Origin: Adiantum capillus-veneris
Taxonomy: Eukaryota; Streptophyta; Polypodiopsida; Polypodiales; Pteridaceae
Length of the DNA stretch: 64,000 nt
Assembly (NCBI GenBank): GCA_014529385.2
Contig: CM043967.1
Coordinates: 85,995,278 to 86,059,277 of the forward strand
Direction: 5' to 3'
Below, piece by piece: positions 24,158 through 34,599 of the stretch. The notes below the pieces were generated by a model. It saw only the letters and a program-made list of their open reading frames with translations. It was not told the DNA's origin and did not search any database. A program made the translations under genes and the position numbers. The first letter of the stretch is position 1; every line of letters starts with the position of its first letter.

Positions 24158-24225
<68 letters not shown>
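24048..24225. repeat. CT microsatellite blocks
   Basis: Two long CT tracts (about 24048-24110 and 24158-24225) are separated by a short unique segment starting GAGAGTTTGGCATCC. Confidence 0.95.
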
Positions 24226-24227
<2 letters not shown>

Positions 24228-24262
24228 CTATAGCTACACAATGAAGTCCGGTTTCATAGATT

Positions 24263-25381
24263 GTGAAAACCAACCATAAGGAGAAGCCATGCATTGTGTA
24301 CAACAACGAGACACTTGAAGTTGTTGAGAGCTTTAAGTACCTTGGCCTTGAGGTTCCATCCAATCACAAGTGGCATGAATGTGCTATGCGTCGTTTGGAA
24401 GCGGGAAAGAGAGCATATTATGCATTTGAGAACATGTGTAATGCGGGAAACATCAAGTGTTGGGTTCTCAAGAAGTATCTCTTTGATGCATTGGTGACAC
24501 CGGTTCTTCTTTATGGAGTTGAAGTGTGGGGTGGGAGCATCTCAAAGTCTACTTGGAAAGAGTTTGAGAATGTCCAAAAGCGTTTTCTTACAAACTTTCT
24601 CCAAGTTAAGACACAAACACCATATATGCTCCTACTTCTTGAGTCGGGATCTCTTCCAATTGAGGTTATGGGCATGGAAAGGGTTGTGGAGTACATGATA
24701 AAGATGTGTCAAAACCCCTCACATCGACTTCCTACAATTGCATGGGAAGCAAGCAAAAAAGTTCAAAAGACGCATAAAAGCAAGATCTTGAGCACGGGAT
24801 GGATGCAAGACATAAAGAAGTGGTTTGGGAGATGGGATGCATTACACTTGCTACATGATGCTTCAATTGACTCTCAAGTGAATGAAGCTTTTCTACAACG
24901 CCAATGTATTACGGCTTGGGAGAAATCCGGTGGGTCACGCTTCATACATTACACCACCTATATTGCCCCCAACTACAAAACCATGTTCTTCGCTGAGAGA
25001 GGAAACCGTACTCACACTTACATGCTTGAGCCTATTCCCTTGTCCGCGATACGCACTATCGCAGCAATTCGGCTTAGCTCCCATTTCCTTCGATGCGAGA
25101 TAGGGCGTTGGGGCAATGGAGAAGAGTCAAATCGATTGTGCACATTATGCTCACTGCAAGTTCGAGAGTCTGAGTACCACACACTACTAGAGTGCTCAGC
25201 TTTTGATCACATCCGAACTTGCTTCTCTCACATTTTCAGCCATAACTTAGACCTACACACTTTCCTCTCCCAGCCAAAGTGTGGGCTCTCCATTGCGACT
25301 CTCATCACTACAATTTTGGAGCATCGAGAGTCACTCATCAGCCATACACATACTACATCACATGTAACTTTGGTCCCATAG
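24263..25381 (+). CDS. Non-LTR retrotransposon protein, C-terminal part
   Basis: An intact frame of about 372 codons starts inside the protein: the first residues (EVVESFKYLGLEVPSNHKWH) are the post-RT segment of a LINE polyprotein, followed by VLLYGVEVWGG, typical of the region after the thumb, and near the end a zinc motif CTLCSLQVRESEYHTLLEC. The reverse transcriptase proper is missing, so the copy is 5'-truncated, with CT repeats at its start. It lacks the zf-RVT form of the L1 at 9621-17250, so it belongs to another clade. A second, more decayed member lies at 54195-54964. Confidence 0.78.
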   Translation: MKTNHKEKPCIVYNNETLEVVESFKYLGLEVPSNHKWHECAMRRLEAGKRAYYAFENMCNAGNIKCWVLKKYLFDALVTPVLLYGVEVWGGSISKSTWKEFENVQKRFLTNFLQVKTQTPYMLLLLESGSLPIEVMGMERVVEYMIKMCQNPSHRLPTIAWEASKKVQKTHKSKILSTGWMQDIKKWFGRWDALHLLHDASIDSQVNEAFLQRQCITAWEKSGGSRFIHYTTYIAPNYKTMFFAERGNRTHTYMLEPIPLSAIRTIAAIRLSSHFLRCEIGRWGNGEESNRLCTLCSLQVRESEYHTLLECSAFDHIRTCFSHIFSHNLDLHTFLSQPKCGLSIATLITTILEHRESLISHTHTTSHVTLVP

Positions 25382-25421
25382 GTCATATTTGACCTCCGAG
25401 GACGATAATAAAATCTATCTA

Positions 25422-25465
<44 letters not shown>

Positions 25466-25466
25466 T
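25369..25466 (+). other. LINE 3' end and tandem-repeat tail
   Basis: GGTCCCATAGGTCAT is followed after ~25 bp by AATCTATCTATCTATCTC running into (CT)n. The LINE end at 55083-55150 has the same CATAGGTCAT landmark and a (CATTT)n tail that also runs into (CT)n. The elements therefore end in short tandem repeats rather than poly-A. Confidence 0.6.
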
Positions 25467-26185
25467 TGCACTTGCTCCTTGCTAATGAACAGTACTGTAG
25501 GAGATTACTACTCCCGAGGTGATCCACAGCTTCTCTCTTTCGACGAGCTGGAAGGTGGTCCAACCATGGAGGAACAGACACATACCATTCCATTAGCAAT
25601 GTCATTTCGACTAATTAGGATTTTCTTCGTAATTATTGGCCTGCAAAGAAATGTGAGCAGAGAAGCAAAGAAAGACATCCTCTTCTGCTCTTGGATTACC
25701 AAAAGCTAGGACAAGGAAGAACATTTGCACAGTGGTGGCACAATGTTGGTGCAAGCAAACACTAGGTCTATCACAAGGAATGAACAAAAGAAAATATTTC
25801 AGCAACTCTTGGACCAACAGACATCTTCCGAGCTGCAAAAAAAAAATTCAACAATGTCAAAGACACAGTTCTATCGGGTGTGCACAACACTTTGACTCAA
25901 ATTAAGGTCCCACACTCAGCAAATAAGCTTTTTGCGAAGAGAACCTCTTTGACAATGATCTTGAACATTAGTACATGTAAGATCTCAATAAACCAATTTA
26001 AAATTTCTAGTGTCTTGGGTATCCATTGTAGGAATATAGATGCTGCAAGTTTAAGGATGGAGAATAAAGATGAGGATGAAGTGTTGTCATTGAGTGCTTG
26101 TGAGAGAGGGGCACAATTTTTGGGTGACCAATTTCTGGTGAGCGCTTTTTAAGAATCGGGTGAGCAGATTCTTGATTCCAAAAAA
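25467..26185. other. No recognised gene
   Basis: Short open stretches only (about 90 codons at most), no recognised family, and no inverted repeats noticed. Confidence 0.4.
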
Positions 26186-26231
<46 letters not shown>

Positions 26232-26326
26232 TCGTAAAATATATAATGCAAACATAATCTACATAACTCATGAATACTACATAGGATTACAAAATATTTG
26301 TGCCAGATATTACACTATTATTCTAT

Positions 26327-26363
<37 letters not shown>

Positions 26364-26449
26364 ACTCCGCTCTTTCTCTATATATAACTTAATCTACTTT
26401 TTGCATTCCTCTCTTTCTCTCCCTACCTCTTTTTTCTCGCTACTTCTTG

Positions 26450-26485
<36 letters not shown>

Positions 26486-26756
26486 ATTCTCCTCTCCAAC
26501 TCCCACACTCTCTCTTTGCTTCCTTCCCTCTCCCTCTCCCTCCGTGACTCCCATACACACACTCTCTCTAATTCTTAATCTCTTGCTCTCTCCCTTTCTT
26601 TTTCTCTCTCTAACTCTCTCTCTTCTTATTCTCTCCTCCCCTCTCTCTAACTCTTTCTCTTTGCTCTCTCTCTCTCTTCTCTCTATACTATCTCTCTAGA
26701 TCTTTGTGTCTCTCTAACTCTCTCTCTCTTCTTCTGCTATCTCTAAATCTCACTTT

Positions 26757-26790
<34 letters not shown>
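26186..26790. repeat. Pyrimidine-rich CT region
   Basis: Several CT tracts (26190-26228, 26331-26361, 26454-26484, 26765-26790) lie in an almost purely C/T plus strand from about 26400. Confidence 0.9.
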
Positions 26791-26823
<33 letters not shown>

Positions 26824-26830
26824 ATAAAAA

Positions 26831-26904
<74 letters not shown>

Positions 26905-27041
26905 AGCACGCGTGCACACACACACATATATATATATGTGTGAATGTGTGTGTGTGCACGCGTGCTTGTGTGTGTGTGTGTGTATATATATATATACATA
27001 ATATTTATATATTCACACACACACAAGCACGCGTGCACACA

Positions 27042-27096
<55 letters not shown>

Positions 27097-27133
27097 GTGT
27101 GTGTGTGTGTATGTGTGTGTGTGCACGCGTGCT

Positions 27134-27167
<34 letters not shown>

Positions 27168-27184
27168 CATAATATTTATATATT

Positions 27185-27225
<41 letters not shown>

Positions 27226-27246
27226 TCATTTATGAGCACACACATA
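26791..27246. repeat. TA/TG/CA tract with repeated palindromic GCACGCGTGC
   Basis: Alternating (TA)n, (CA)n and (TG)n blocks. The 10-bp palindrome GCACGCGTGC recurs four times (near 26907, 26957, 27030 and 27122) with CA on one side and TG on the other. A ~165-bp unit containing TACATAATATTTATATATTC is duplicated (about 26957-27030 and 27122-27200). Confidence 0.9.
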
Positions 27247-27544
27247 TATATAAACACATAGATGTGTGTGTATAATAATCTAAGTATATACTAACATTTA
27301 TTATTTGCATCTATTTTTTAGTTTCAATATATAATTGTATATTTATTTAATCTTTAATGATAAAAAAATTCACACGTGCAGACACACACACATACACATA
27401 CATGCATACATAGACACACAGACACAGGCACACATTCATCCTAATGTGTCTCAAAGTTTGTGTTTATGTGCATGTGTGCTGTGGGGAGAGTAGTGGGGAG
27501 GAATTTATGCATAACATTATTAAAGTGCATCTTGTAATCAATCA

Positions 27545-27615
27545 AGTGCCATAGTCTAGTTGATAGGGTGATTCCCTGAGAGTGGGAGGTCTTGTGTTCA
27601 AGTCCCCTCATCCCA
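27545..27615 (+). ncRNA. tRNA-like pol III module, left arm
   Basis: TAGTCTAGTTGATAGG (27552-27567) resembles an A box and GTGTTCAAGTCCC (27594-27606) a B box, with tRNA-like spacing (about 27 bp between). A full cloverleaf is not evident, so I call it tRNA-derived rather than a tRNA gene. Confidence 0.5.
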
Positions 27616-27844
27616 TTTTGTGAGGAAAGCCTCATGGCACATGCCATGTGGCACGTGCTGCCACATGGCATGTGCCATGTGGACAGTGACCGGCAATACA
27701 CGTGGCACATGCCATGTGGCACGTGCTACCACGTGGCATGTGCAACGTGTATTGTCTGTCACCGGCAATACACGTGGCACATGCCACATGGCACAACATG
27801 GCATGTGCCATGTGGCCATGTGCCTACATGAGGCTTTCCTCACA

Positions 27845-27915
27845 AAAATGGGAGGGGGGGGCTCGAACACAAGACCTCCCCCTCTTAAAGAATCACTCTA
27901 CCCACTATACTAAGG
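27845..27915 (-). ncRNA. tRNA-like pol III module, right arm
   Basis: The inverted counterpart. On the minus strand the A-box-like TAGTATAGTGGGTAGAG (27912-27896) is followed by the B-box-like GTGTTCGAGCCC (27870-27859). The two modules point towards each other. Confidence 0.5.
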
Positions 27916-28204
27916 CACTCAAGATTCACTATAAGGTGCACTTTGATAATGGTATGCACAAATTTCTCCCCACAACACACATGCACACAAACACAAACTT
28001 TGAGACACATTAGAATGCATGTGTGTCTGTGTGTGTGTGTCCATATGTGCATGTATGTGTATGTGTGTGTGTGTGCGTGTGATAATTTTTATCATTAAAG
28101 ATTAAATAAATATACAATTATATATATTAAAATTAAATAAAAATTAAATATAAATAATAAAGGTTTAGTTATATACTTAGATTATTATACACACATATAT
28201 CTAT

Positions 28205-28484
28205 ATAAGTACGTACTTATATATATATACTCTTGTGCGCTTCTTGCCGCACTGTCGAAGCAAGGGACTTGCCAATACACCGTATGCGAGCCACAAACGG
28301 CTCCAAGCACACAACAAGCCTAAACTAGCAAGCTCAAGAAAACAAAGGGTGTGTCACTCACCGCTCTACGCTCGCCTTCGTGGTGGATTCCTCGCCGCGA
28401 TGAAGAAGAAGCTGCAGTCGTGCCGCGCTCAACCGCTTCGCCGCCGTCGTGCCTTCGTAATGCTCGATCGCACACACACTCTCC

Positions 28485-28517
<33 letters not shown>

Positions 28518-28860
28518 TAGGAGGTGAAGAAGAAGAAGATGGAGATGGAGCAAGAGCACTCTTCAATTGCACAAATGAGAGAATGAGTAAAAATTAGGTT
28601 TAGTTGGCTTTTATAGGAGCTCACCCCATTCACACTTGGGCGCCCATGCTTAACCAACTAATCCCTTGAATGTCCAAGTTAAAGTGCGCCTCTCATCGAC
28701 GATCACTCTACCTTTTCCTATTGGACCGACAAGCCCGGTACCTGACTCTACCAAATACATTATACACGTCCATCGTAGGCGATAGGGTGTCCGTGAGCCG
28801 TGAGGGTTAACAACTCTCTTATATATGCATTCATAAATAAATAAATAAATAAATAAATAA

Positions 28861-28893
<33 letters not shown>

Positions 28894-28895
28894 TA
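28205..28895 (-). promoter_or_regulatory. Possible promoter or LTR fragment with TATA box
   Basis: On the minus strand CTATAAAAG (28617-28609) is followed by a C/T-rich leader and a GC-rich part (28360-28460). The arrangement looks like a pol II promoter and 5' leader, perhaps of a decayed LTR. No clear coding start follows before the foldback, and no LTR partner is in the window. Confidence 0.3.
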
Positions 28896-29099
28896 ATGAA
28901 GCCAGAGAGAAAAAAGAGGAGAGGAAGACCTCTAGAGGTAGCACTTGTTTACTTTATTGCAAATCAGGGAGTTAGGCCATCCATGATGAAACAAATGCCA
29001 AAACTGAGAGTGAGGAATTGCCATAAATGTGAATCGATGAAATGTGGTAGAAAAGGTGGATATTATCCTATGGATTGTCTTAGAAATCCTAAAAAATAA
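28896..29099 (+). pseudogene. Small basic ORF with RGRP and a Cys cluster
   Basis: The 67-codon frame starts MKPERKKRRGRPLEV, AT-hook-like, and has CHKCESMKCGRKGGYYPMDC followed by LRN. The pattern recalls the Cys-rich finger after an RGRP motif in plant KDM3/JMJ25-type demethylases, but it is shorter. In-frame stops follow at 29097 and soon after. I would treat it as a possible gene fragment. Confidence 0.3.
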
Positions 29100-29379
29100 A
29101 AGGAAAACGGCCATCAACAAAGCGCACATCCTGCTAATTAGCTCCTCTGACAGTGAACCTACGGTTCCAATCAAGGTAGAGACAAGGACACAAGAAAATA
29201 GAAATAAATGAAACAGTGCTAGTGAGTCTGAAAGCAACAAGAAGTCTTCTTAAGATCCTAAAAAAGAGACACGACAATGTTATGGGCTTAGGAGACAAAG
29301 ATATGAAAAAGAAAGCCCAAAGGTGGTTTGTCGAGAAATGAACGAAACAGAGAAAGAGGGGCATTAGAGAGAGAAAAAG

Positions 29380-29425
29380 AGAGTAGAGAGAGAGGGGGGA
29401 GCGAGACAAAGAGTTAGAGAGAGAT

Positions 29426-29491
<66 letters not shown>

Positions 29492-29672
29492 GAAGAGAGA
29501 GAGTTATGGAGAGAAAGTAGAGAGAGAAGAGAATAGAGAGATAGGTAGAGAGAGAAAAGGAAAGGGAGAGAAAGAGAGCAAGAATTAGAGAGAGAGAGAG
29601 AGTTAGACAGAGAAAGTAGAGAGAGAGAAGCTCGGGAAGGGAGGGGAGAGAGAGAGAGTTAGAGAGACAAAG

Positions 29673-29751
<79 letters not shown>

Positions 29752-30118
29752 GAGAGAGTTAGAGAGAAGAAGAGAGAAGAGTAGAGAGAGAGAGGGAAGA
29801 GAGTTAGAGAGAGAAGAAGAAAAAGAAAGAAAGAGAGAAGGAGAAGAGAGAGACAAAGAGTTGGAGAGAAAAAGGAGACAAAGAGTTAGCGAGAGAAAGT
29901 AGAGAGAGAAGAAGAAGAGAGTTAGAGAGAGAGAGGGAGAAAAGAGAGAGTTAGAGACAAAAGAAGAAGAAAGAGAGAGTTAGAGAGACACAGAGACCTA
30001 GAGAGAGAAAGTAGAGAGGGGAGAGAGAGAGAGAGAGAAGAGGAGAGAGGGAGCAAAGAGAAAGAGTTAGAGAGAGGGGAAGAGAAGAAGAAGAGAGGGA
30101 GGGGGGGAGAGAAGAAGA

Positions 30119-30151
<33 letters not shown>

Positions 30152-30304
30152 TTAGAGAGAGAAATTAGAGAGAGTTAGAGAGAGAAAAAGAAAGGGAGAG
30201 AGAAAGAATAAGAATTAGAGAGAGAAGAGCTAGTGTGGGAGTCAGGGAGGGGAGAGGGAGAGGGAAGGGAGAAAAGTGAGAGTGTGGGAGTTGGAGAGGA
30301 GAAT

Positions 30305-30356
<52 letters not shown>

Positions 30357-30395
30357 GGAGGGGGGGGGAGAGAGAGAGAGAAGATTTTTTTTGGA
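29380..30395. repeat. ~1-kb purine (GA) tract
   Basis: The plus strand is almost entirely A and G, built on (GA)n with recurrent GAGTTAGAGAGA interruptions (reading as tandem units). Apparent reading frames here are low-complexity artefacts. Confidence 0.9.
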
Positions 30396-30894
30396 ATAGA
30401 GAATCTGCTTGCCCGATTCCAAAAAGCGCTCGCGGGAAACAGCTTGCCTAAAAATATCCCCCGTGAGAGACAATTGCCTCGAGGAACCACTATCACCAAT
30501 GAAACAAGAGATTTTGTGCATGCCTTTTGGACATCAGAGACCAAGGTTTCACCTACCAAGAAGGACATATGCAATAAGAGAATTGGAAGGAAAAGTATCG
30601 TCAAACATCCTATGCATCTACTCGATGACTCTCAGGTACCAACAACTCTTAGCAATTGTAATTTTTTTGACAATCCTTAAGGATGATTTGGTCAAGACAA
30701 TACCAAATTTGGTAGTCTTCTATATGGTAGTGGGTGCGTACCTTACAAAGGTTATATATAGTACAAGTGCATTCATATTCCAAAGATGTCCTTTATAGAA
30801 CCAAAGTCCTTGTGCATTACCAAATTTGGTGTTCAATCATTTACTAGTAATTCCACAGCATATCTATAGAGTTCCAGAGCCTTTGTATAATACC
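30396..30894. other. No recognised gene
   Basis: Open stretches up to about 120 codons exist in two plus-strand frames but show no family match. The TACCAA motif becomes frequent towards the right. Confidence 0.35.
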
Positions 30895-31690
30895 TTTTGC
30901 TTCTCTAGAGACACCAAAGCCTCTCTCTATTTTACCAAAGCCTAATTGTGTAGTACCAAAGTCTTTGTACAGTACCAAACCTACTCCATGGATAGTACGA
31001 AAGCATTCTTGATAATCACCAAAGCATTTGCAAAGTACGCATATAATGCTCTTCTGGATAGAGTTCTACTATGAGTCAAAAGTACCAAAAGAGTACCAAA
31101 TCTAAATTTTTGCTATATGGAAATGGTCCTCCATAGTACCAAAGGTCTTTGTGTAGTACCCAAGCCTTTGTAAACTACCCAATTTGGTACTCTCCTGCAT
31201 GCCAATAGTTGTACATAGTACCAAAAGCCTAATGGTAGTACCAAATATGGAAATAATATATATATATAGTACCAAAGCCTCACTCTATTTTTTCAAAGCC
31301 TAATTGTGTAGTACCAAAGTCTTTGTGCAGTACCAAACCTACTCCTTGTATAGTACCAAAGCATACTTGTTTATCCCCAAAGAATTTGCAAAGTACCCAT
31401 ATGGGTACTCTTCTGCATGGAGTTCTACTATGAGTCAAAAGCAGATGGACAATACCAAATCTGACATTTTCGTTTATGGCAATGGTCCTTCACAGTACCA
31501 AAGGTCTTTGTATAGTCTCTAAGCCTCTCTAAACTACCCAATTTGGTACTCTCCTGCATGCCATTGGTTGTACATAGTACCAAAAGCCTAGCTTGACAGT
31601 ACCAAATATGGAAATATTATATCTATAGAATACCAAGCCTCACTCTATTTTACCAAACCATAATTATAGGGTTCTTGCAAGTGTGCACGT
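30895..31690. repeat. ~357-bp tandem repeat rich in AGTACCAAA
   Basis: Two near-complete units start at about 30913 and 31272, and a third starts at about 31629 and is cut off. Landmarks repeat in order: CCTAATTGTGTAGTACCAAA, GTTCTACTATGAGTCAAA, CAATTTGGTACTCTCCTGCA. The nonamer AGTACCAAA recurs many times within each unit. A related motif block (ACCAATTTGGTA) is at 32490-32610. Confidence 0.8.
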
Positions 31691-31692
31691 AT

Positions 31693-33911
31693 TCAGTTGA
31701 GCCGCCACGTCAAAATGAGAGCCGCCAAGTAAAAAGGGTGTTCTTTTCCTACCACAACATGGTAGTATGATCTAATTGCAAGACAGTTCTCATAGTTAAT
31801 TTTTAGTGACTTGTATTGACAGTCATCCACCAGAATTGTGTTGCTAGCATCAACCTCCTCGTGCCTTGCCCACACTGTCCGTAGGTTCTTCATGAAAACA
31901 GGCTTGTTGCCCACCGCTTTGGGCACGTGCAACACCTCCGCCATACTCTGTTGCCAGGTCTCACAGTCTTCTTGGCAAAGTATAACTGCCGTGCCAAAGA
32001 GGAGGTTAGAAGTATACGTAACTTAACCTTTGAAGCACTTGAGGCTTACATGAGTTACCTGCAAAGTACTTCTGCCTCACATGTTGGGAGAAGCAAGCGT
32101 TCAACACATCTAACACCTTTTTCCTTCTACATCAGGACCACAAAATTATCGTGGATTTCTTTTTAAGAGTTAGTATGAACTCCTCATCATCTGGCCTTAC
32201 AAGACAAATTAACAAGCTATTGAGTTTGACGATCCGTGGTTGGAGCTTCTTTTCCAAAACCCAAAGGCCTTTTGGAAGTTCGTAGTGGCTTGTAATAACA
32301 CCCCATTAAGATCAAGCACAATCAGCCACCCGGGTTTAGCAACCACATCAGGCGCAAGCATTGTGTTTGTCGGTGGCTCATCTAGCCACCAAGAATTTAC
32401 TACATTACCAACGATCCATATGAGTGGATGAAAATAGACAGTGCAAACAGATAGTGCAATCATCATATTATAAAAAGAAAACTAGTATGACACCAAAAAC
32501 TACCAAATTTGGTACTCAATACTACCAATTTGGTAATGTGTTGTGAAATACTTAGTTTGGAAATGGTACTCAATAGTACCAATTTGGTACTATATTGTGC
32601 AATAATTAGTTTGGAAATGAATAGTAACATTGGAACACACTTACAAGCTGAACACACCACAGTATTATAGAGAGAACAAGAGATAAAAGACAGAGGCCAA
32701 AAGTTGAATTGATTTGGTGAAATGAAAAGCACATTGTGCAAAATACATTTGCATGTTAGAAGGGCTCCAACTTGCATGCACTAGTCAACTGGTCACAGGC
32801 ACTGTTGTGCTTCTTTCTTTGCACACAAAAAAGCTCTGACAGGGTCTTCGAATCAAAAGAATCACCTGTTGAATCTGTACAGCATCACCAACTGTTGGAT
32901 CCACACCCCCGTTGGCGTTGTCCACTTTTGCATCCTTTGCTTCCACTTCCTCCTTGGAATTATCATCCCCATCCATGTTCTTTGGTTTTCCTGCCTTTCC
33001 CCTTTCTGCCTGTTCCCCCATTCTGGCATGTGCCCCTTTCCCTTTCTTGGCATTATCCACCCGTTTCCCCTCCTTGGCATCCACCCCCATCTTGTCCTCC
33101 CCCTGATCCCTCTTCTTGGATTCCAACCCCTTCTTTTCCTCCCCCTTATCCTCCTTGGCCTCCACCCCATGCTTGGTCTCTTCCCCTGCCCCTTTAGGTT
33201 TTTCCACCCTCTACTTGGGCTCTTCCCTTGCCTCTTTAGGTTCTTCCACTCCGTTCTTGTTTGTTGCACCTTCCCCTTGCATATTCTCATCCTTGCTAGT
33301 GATATGATCTTCAGACATCGTGTGAGCATCATCTAGTCTGGAAGCATCCAGCTCCACTTCCTGATTGACTTTACCTCCCACATTGTCTTTGTTCTCCTTA
33401 ACATCATTGTCCTCGTAGTCACTGTTTCCTTCACCGTCCCCCATGGTATCACAGTGTTGGCCCTTCTTTGTCTCTTTCCCTTCCACACTACCATACTTTA
33501 AATCATGGAGAACATCCCCTATCTCTTTAGTAACCACATCCTCCTCCCATATACGACTTGCAATAGACATTGTGGCACCATGTCCATCCTTGACCGCGTC
33601 TCCATTTCTTCCACTAGGTCCAGCCGTTGCAACATGCTCCTCCTCTGTGAAAACATTAGATGACAATATGTACTTACAAACAACCTCACATTTAGTGCAA
33701 GTAAGAATATGATTTGCAGAGACACGCACATGCTTACTCTTCACAAGATGATACCCAGTGACCCAGGACTTTGCCACCTCGAGGATCACCATAGTACAAC
33801 CAGGTTTGTCACAATGATCCCTGCTTTGTAGCAAAGCACTGAAGCAGAGGGGGTGATAATGATGTAGGCACTCAAGCATAAAGGTTCCAACAACCCCTGC
33901 GGACAATATAA
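31693..33911 (-). pseudogene. RING-like / KE-rich / FCP1-like HAD protein, minus copy
   Basis: In coding order: a half RING finger CLHHYHPLC...CDKPGC (33870-33800) just after a plausible acceptor (TTGTCCGCAG); a Lys/Glu/Asp-rich region (about 33700-32870) with short repeats and one in-frame TAG at 33210-33208; and an HAD domain with LIVLDLNGVLL (about 32325-32293), a decayed middle (DDEEFILTLKKKSTIILW) and NTILVDDCQYKSL (31843-31805). The HAD part matches the FCP1/SCP-like group of plants that has DLNG in place of DLDET. Frames shift between 32210 and 31950. It is homologous throughout to the plus-strand copy at 38722-44099. A nuclear role would be a guess. Confidence 0.7.
32490..32860. repeat. 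ACCAATTTGGTA motif block and intervening sequence
   Basis: The short palindromic motif ACCAA(A)TTTGGTA recurs at 32497-32605, spaced by ~25-60 bp, and belongs with the TACCAAA repeats to the left. It lies between the KE-rich and HAD parts of the gene, so probably in an intron. 32620-32860 shows nothing else. Confidence 0.5.
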
Positions 33912-34082
33912 TAAAAGCATTCCACAAACGCTAGCATTGTAACAGAAAAACAAAGGAAAATAGAAAGAGAAAATATTGCGTATGTGGCAGTAATAGTAGC
34001 GAGAATATACCCGCAACTATTACCGTGTGACTTGCCGTTGCTATTACCGCGTATATTATCGCTAAACGCCTATTCAAAAATA

Positions 34083-34132
34083 AAGGTGCTCATTTGGGCC
34101 ACCGAACATTGGGTGGCCCAAATGAGTACCTT
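34083..34132. repeat. Short near-perfect hairpin
   Basis: 21-bp arms with one mismatch (AAGGTGCTCATTTGGGCCAC... and its complement) around an 8-base loop GAACATTG. It lies in a non-coding stretch whose left side repeats ATTACCGCG-type words also seen at 38325-38360. It could be two joined TIRs. Confidence 0.7.
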
Positions 34133-34599
34133 GATTTTTGACCTGCATAAAACAATGAAACTTCAATTGTTTTTTGAAAGAGTATAAAAAAAAAAAAACT
34201 GAAATTGAATTTACTTTACCTTGACAATTTAATGTTTAGAAGATCAACTATTTAAAAAAGTTACGAATAAAATGAAAATAGTTTTATGTGCATTGCACCA
34301 CATTGGTACTTTATGAAAGTTTGGACAAATATTTTTCTATTTAATCCTCCTCCTCCTCCTTGTCATCCATAGGCACATACATTTGATCACCTTGACTCTA
34401 CATAAACCCAAACCAAATTAAACAAATATTAACATCTCAAAACAATTGATACAAAATTATTTGTTTAAACTTACCACTTGTAGTGATCCAACAGTGCGTT
34501 GAATTGCTTGTGAGAGATGTTGTTCTCGAACAACCATCACCAAGTTTCAAATTTTGTATGCCGCTCCCAAAACTTGACCATCTCTCTAGTTGGTAGACT

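Larger units (their letters stand above)
27250..28204. mobile_element. Foldback element with tRNA-like boxes in both arms
   Basis: The left arm (about 27250-27646) and right arm (about 27826-28204) are inverted copies over nearly their full length, including shared AT-rich ends (TAATAATCTAAGTATAT) and the GTGAGGAAAGCCTCATG inner end. Each arm has an A-box-like and a B-box-like motif. The ~180-bp centre is a minisatellite of short palindromes such as GGCACATGCC and GGCATGTGCC. It could be a pair of tRNA-derived SINEs in inverted orientation or a true foldback transposon. No target duplication was established. Confidence 0.7.

Noticed and set aside
26814-27275. Cys-Val, Tyr-Ile and His-Thr repeat frames
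   Set aside because: Translations of TG, TA and CA repeats with no other coding evidence.
27545-27615. Functional tRNA gene
   Set aside because: A and B boxes are present but acceptor and anticodon stems do not pair convincingly.
27441-28013. His/Met/Trp-rich frames on both strands at the foldback centre
   Set aside because: They arise from palindromic CACATGCCATGTGG units and mirror each other on both strands.
31272-31690. CRISPR-like array from regularly recurring TACCAAA words
   Set aside because: Spacing is irregular, the long unit is a plain tandem repeat, and the genome is eukaryotic.
32772-33336. Pro/Leu-rich plus-strand frame of up to 155 codons
   Set aside because: It is the antisense of the KE-rich coding region of the minus-strand RING/HAD copy.
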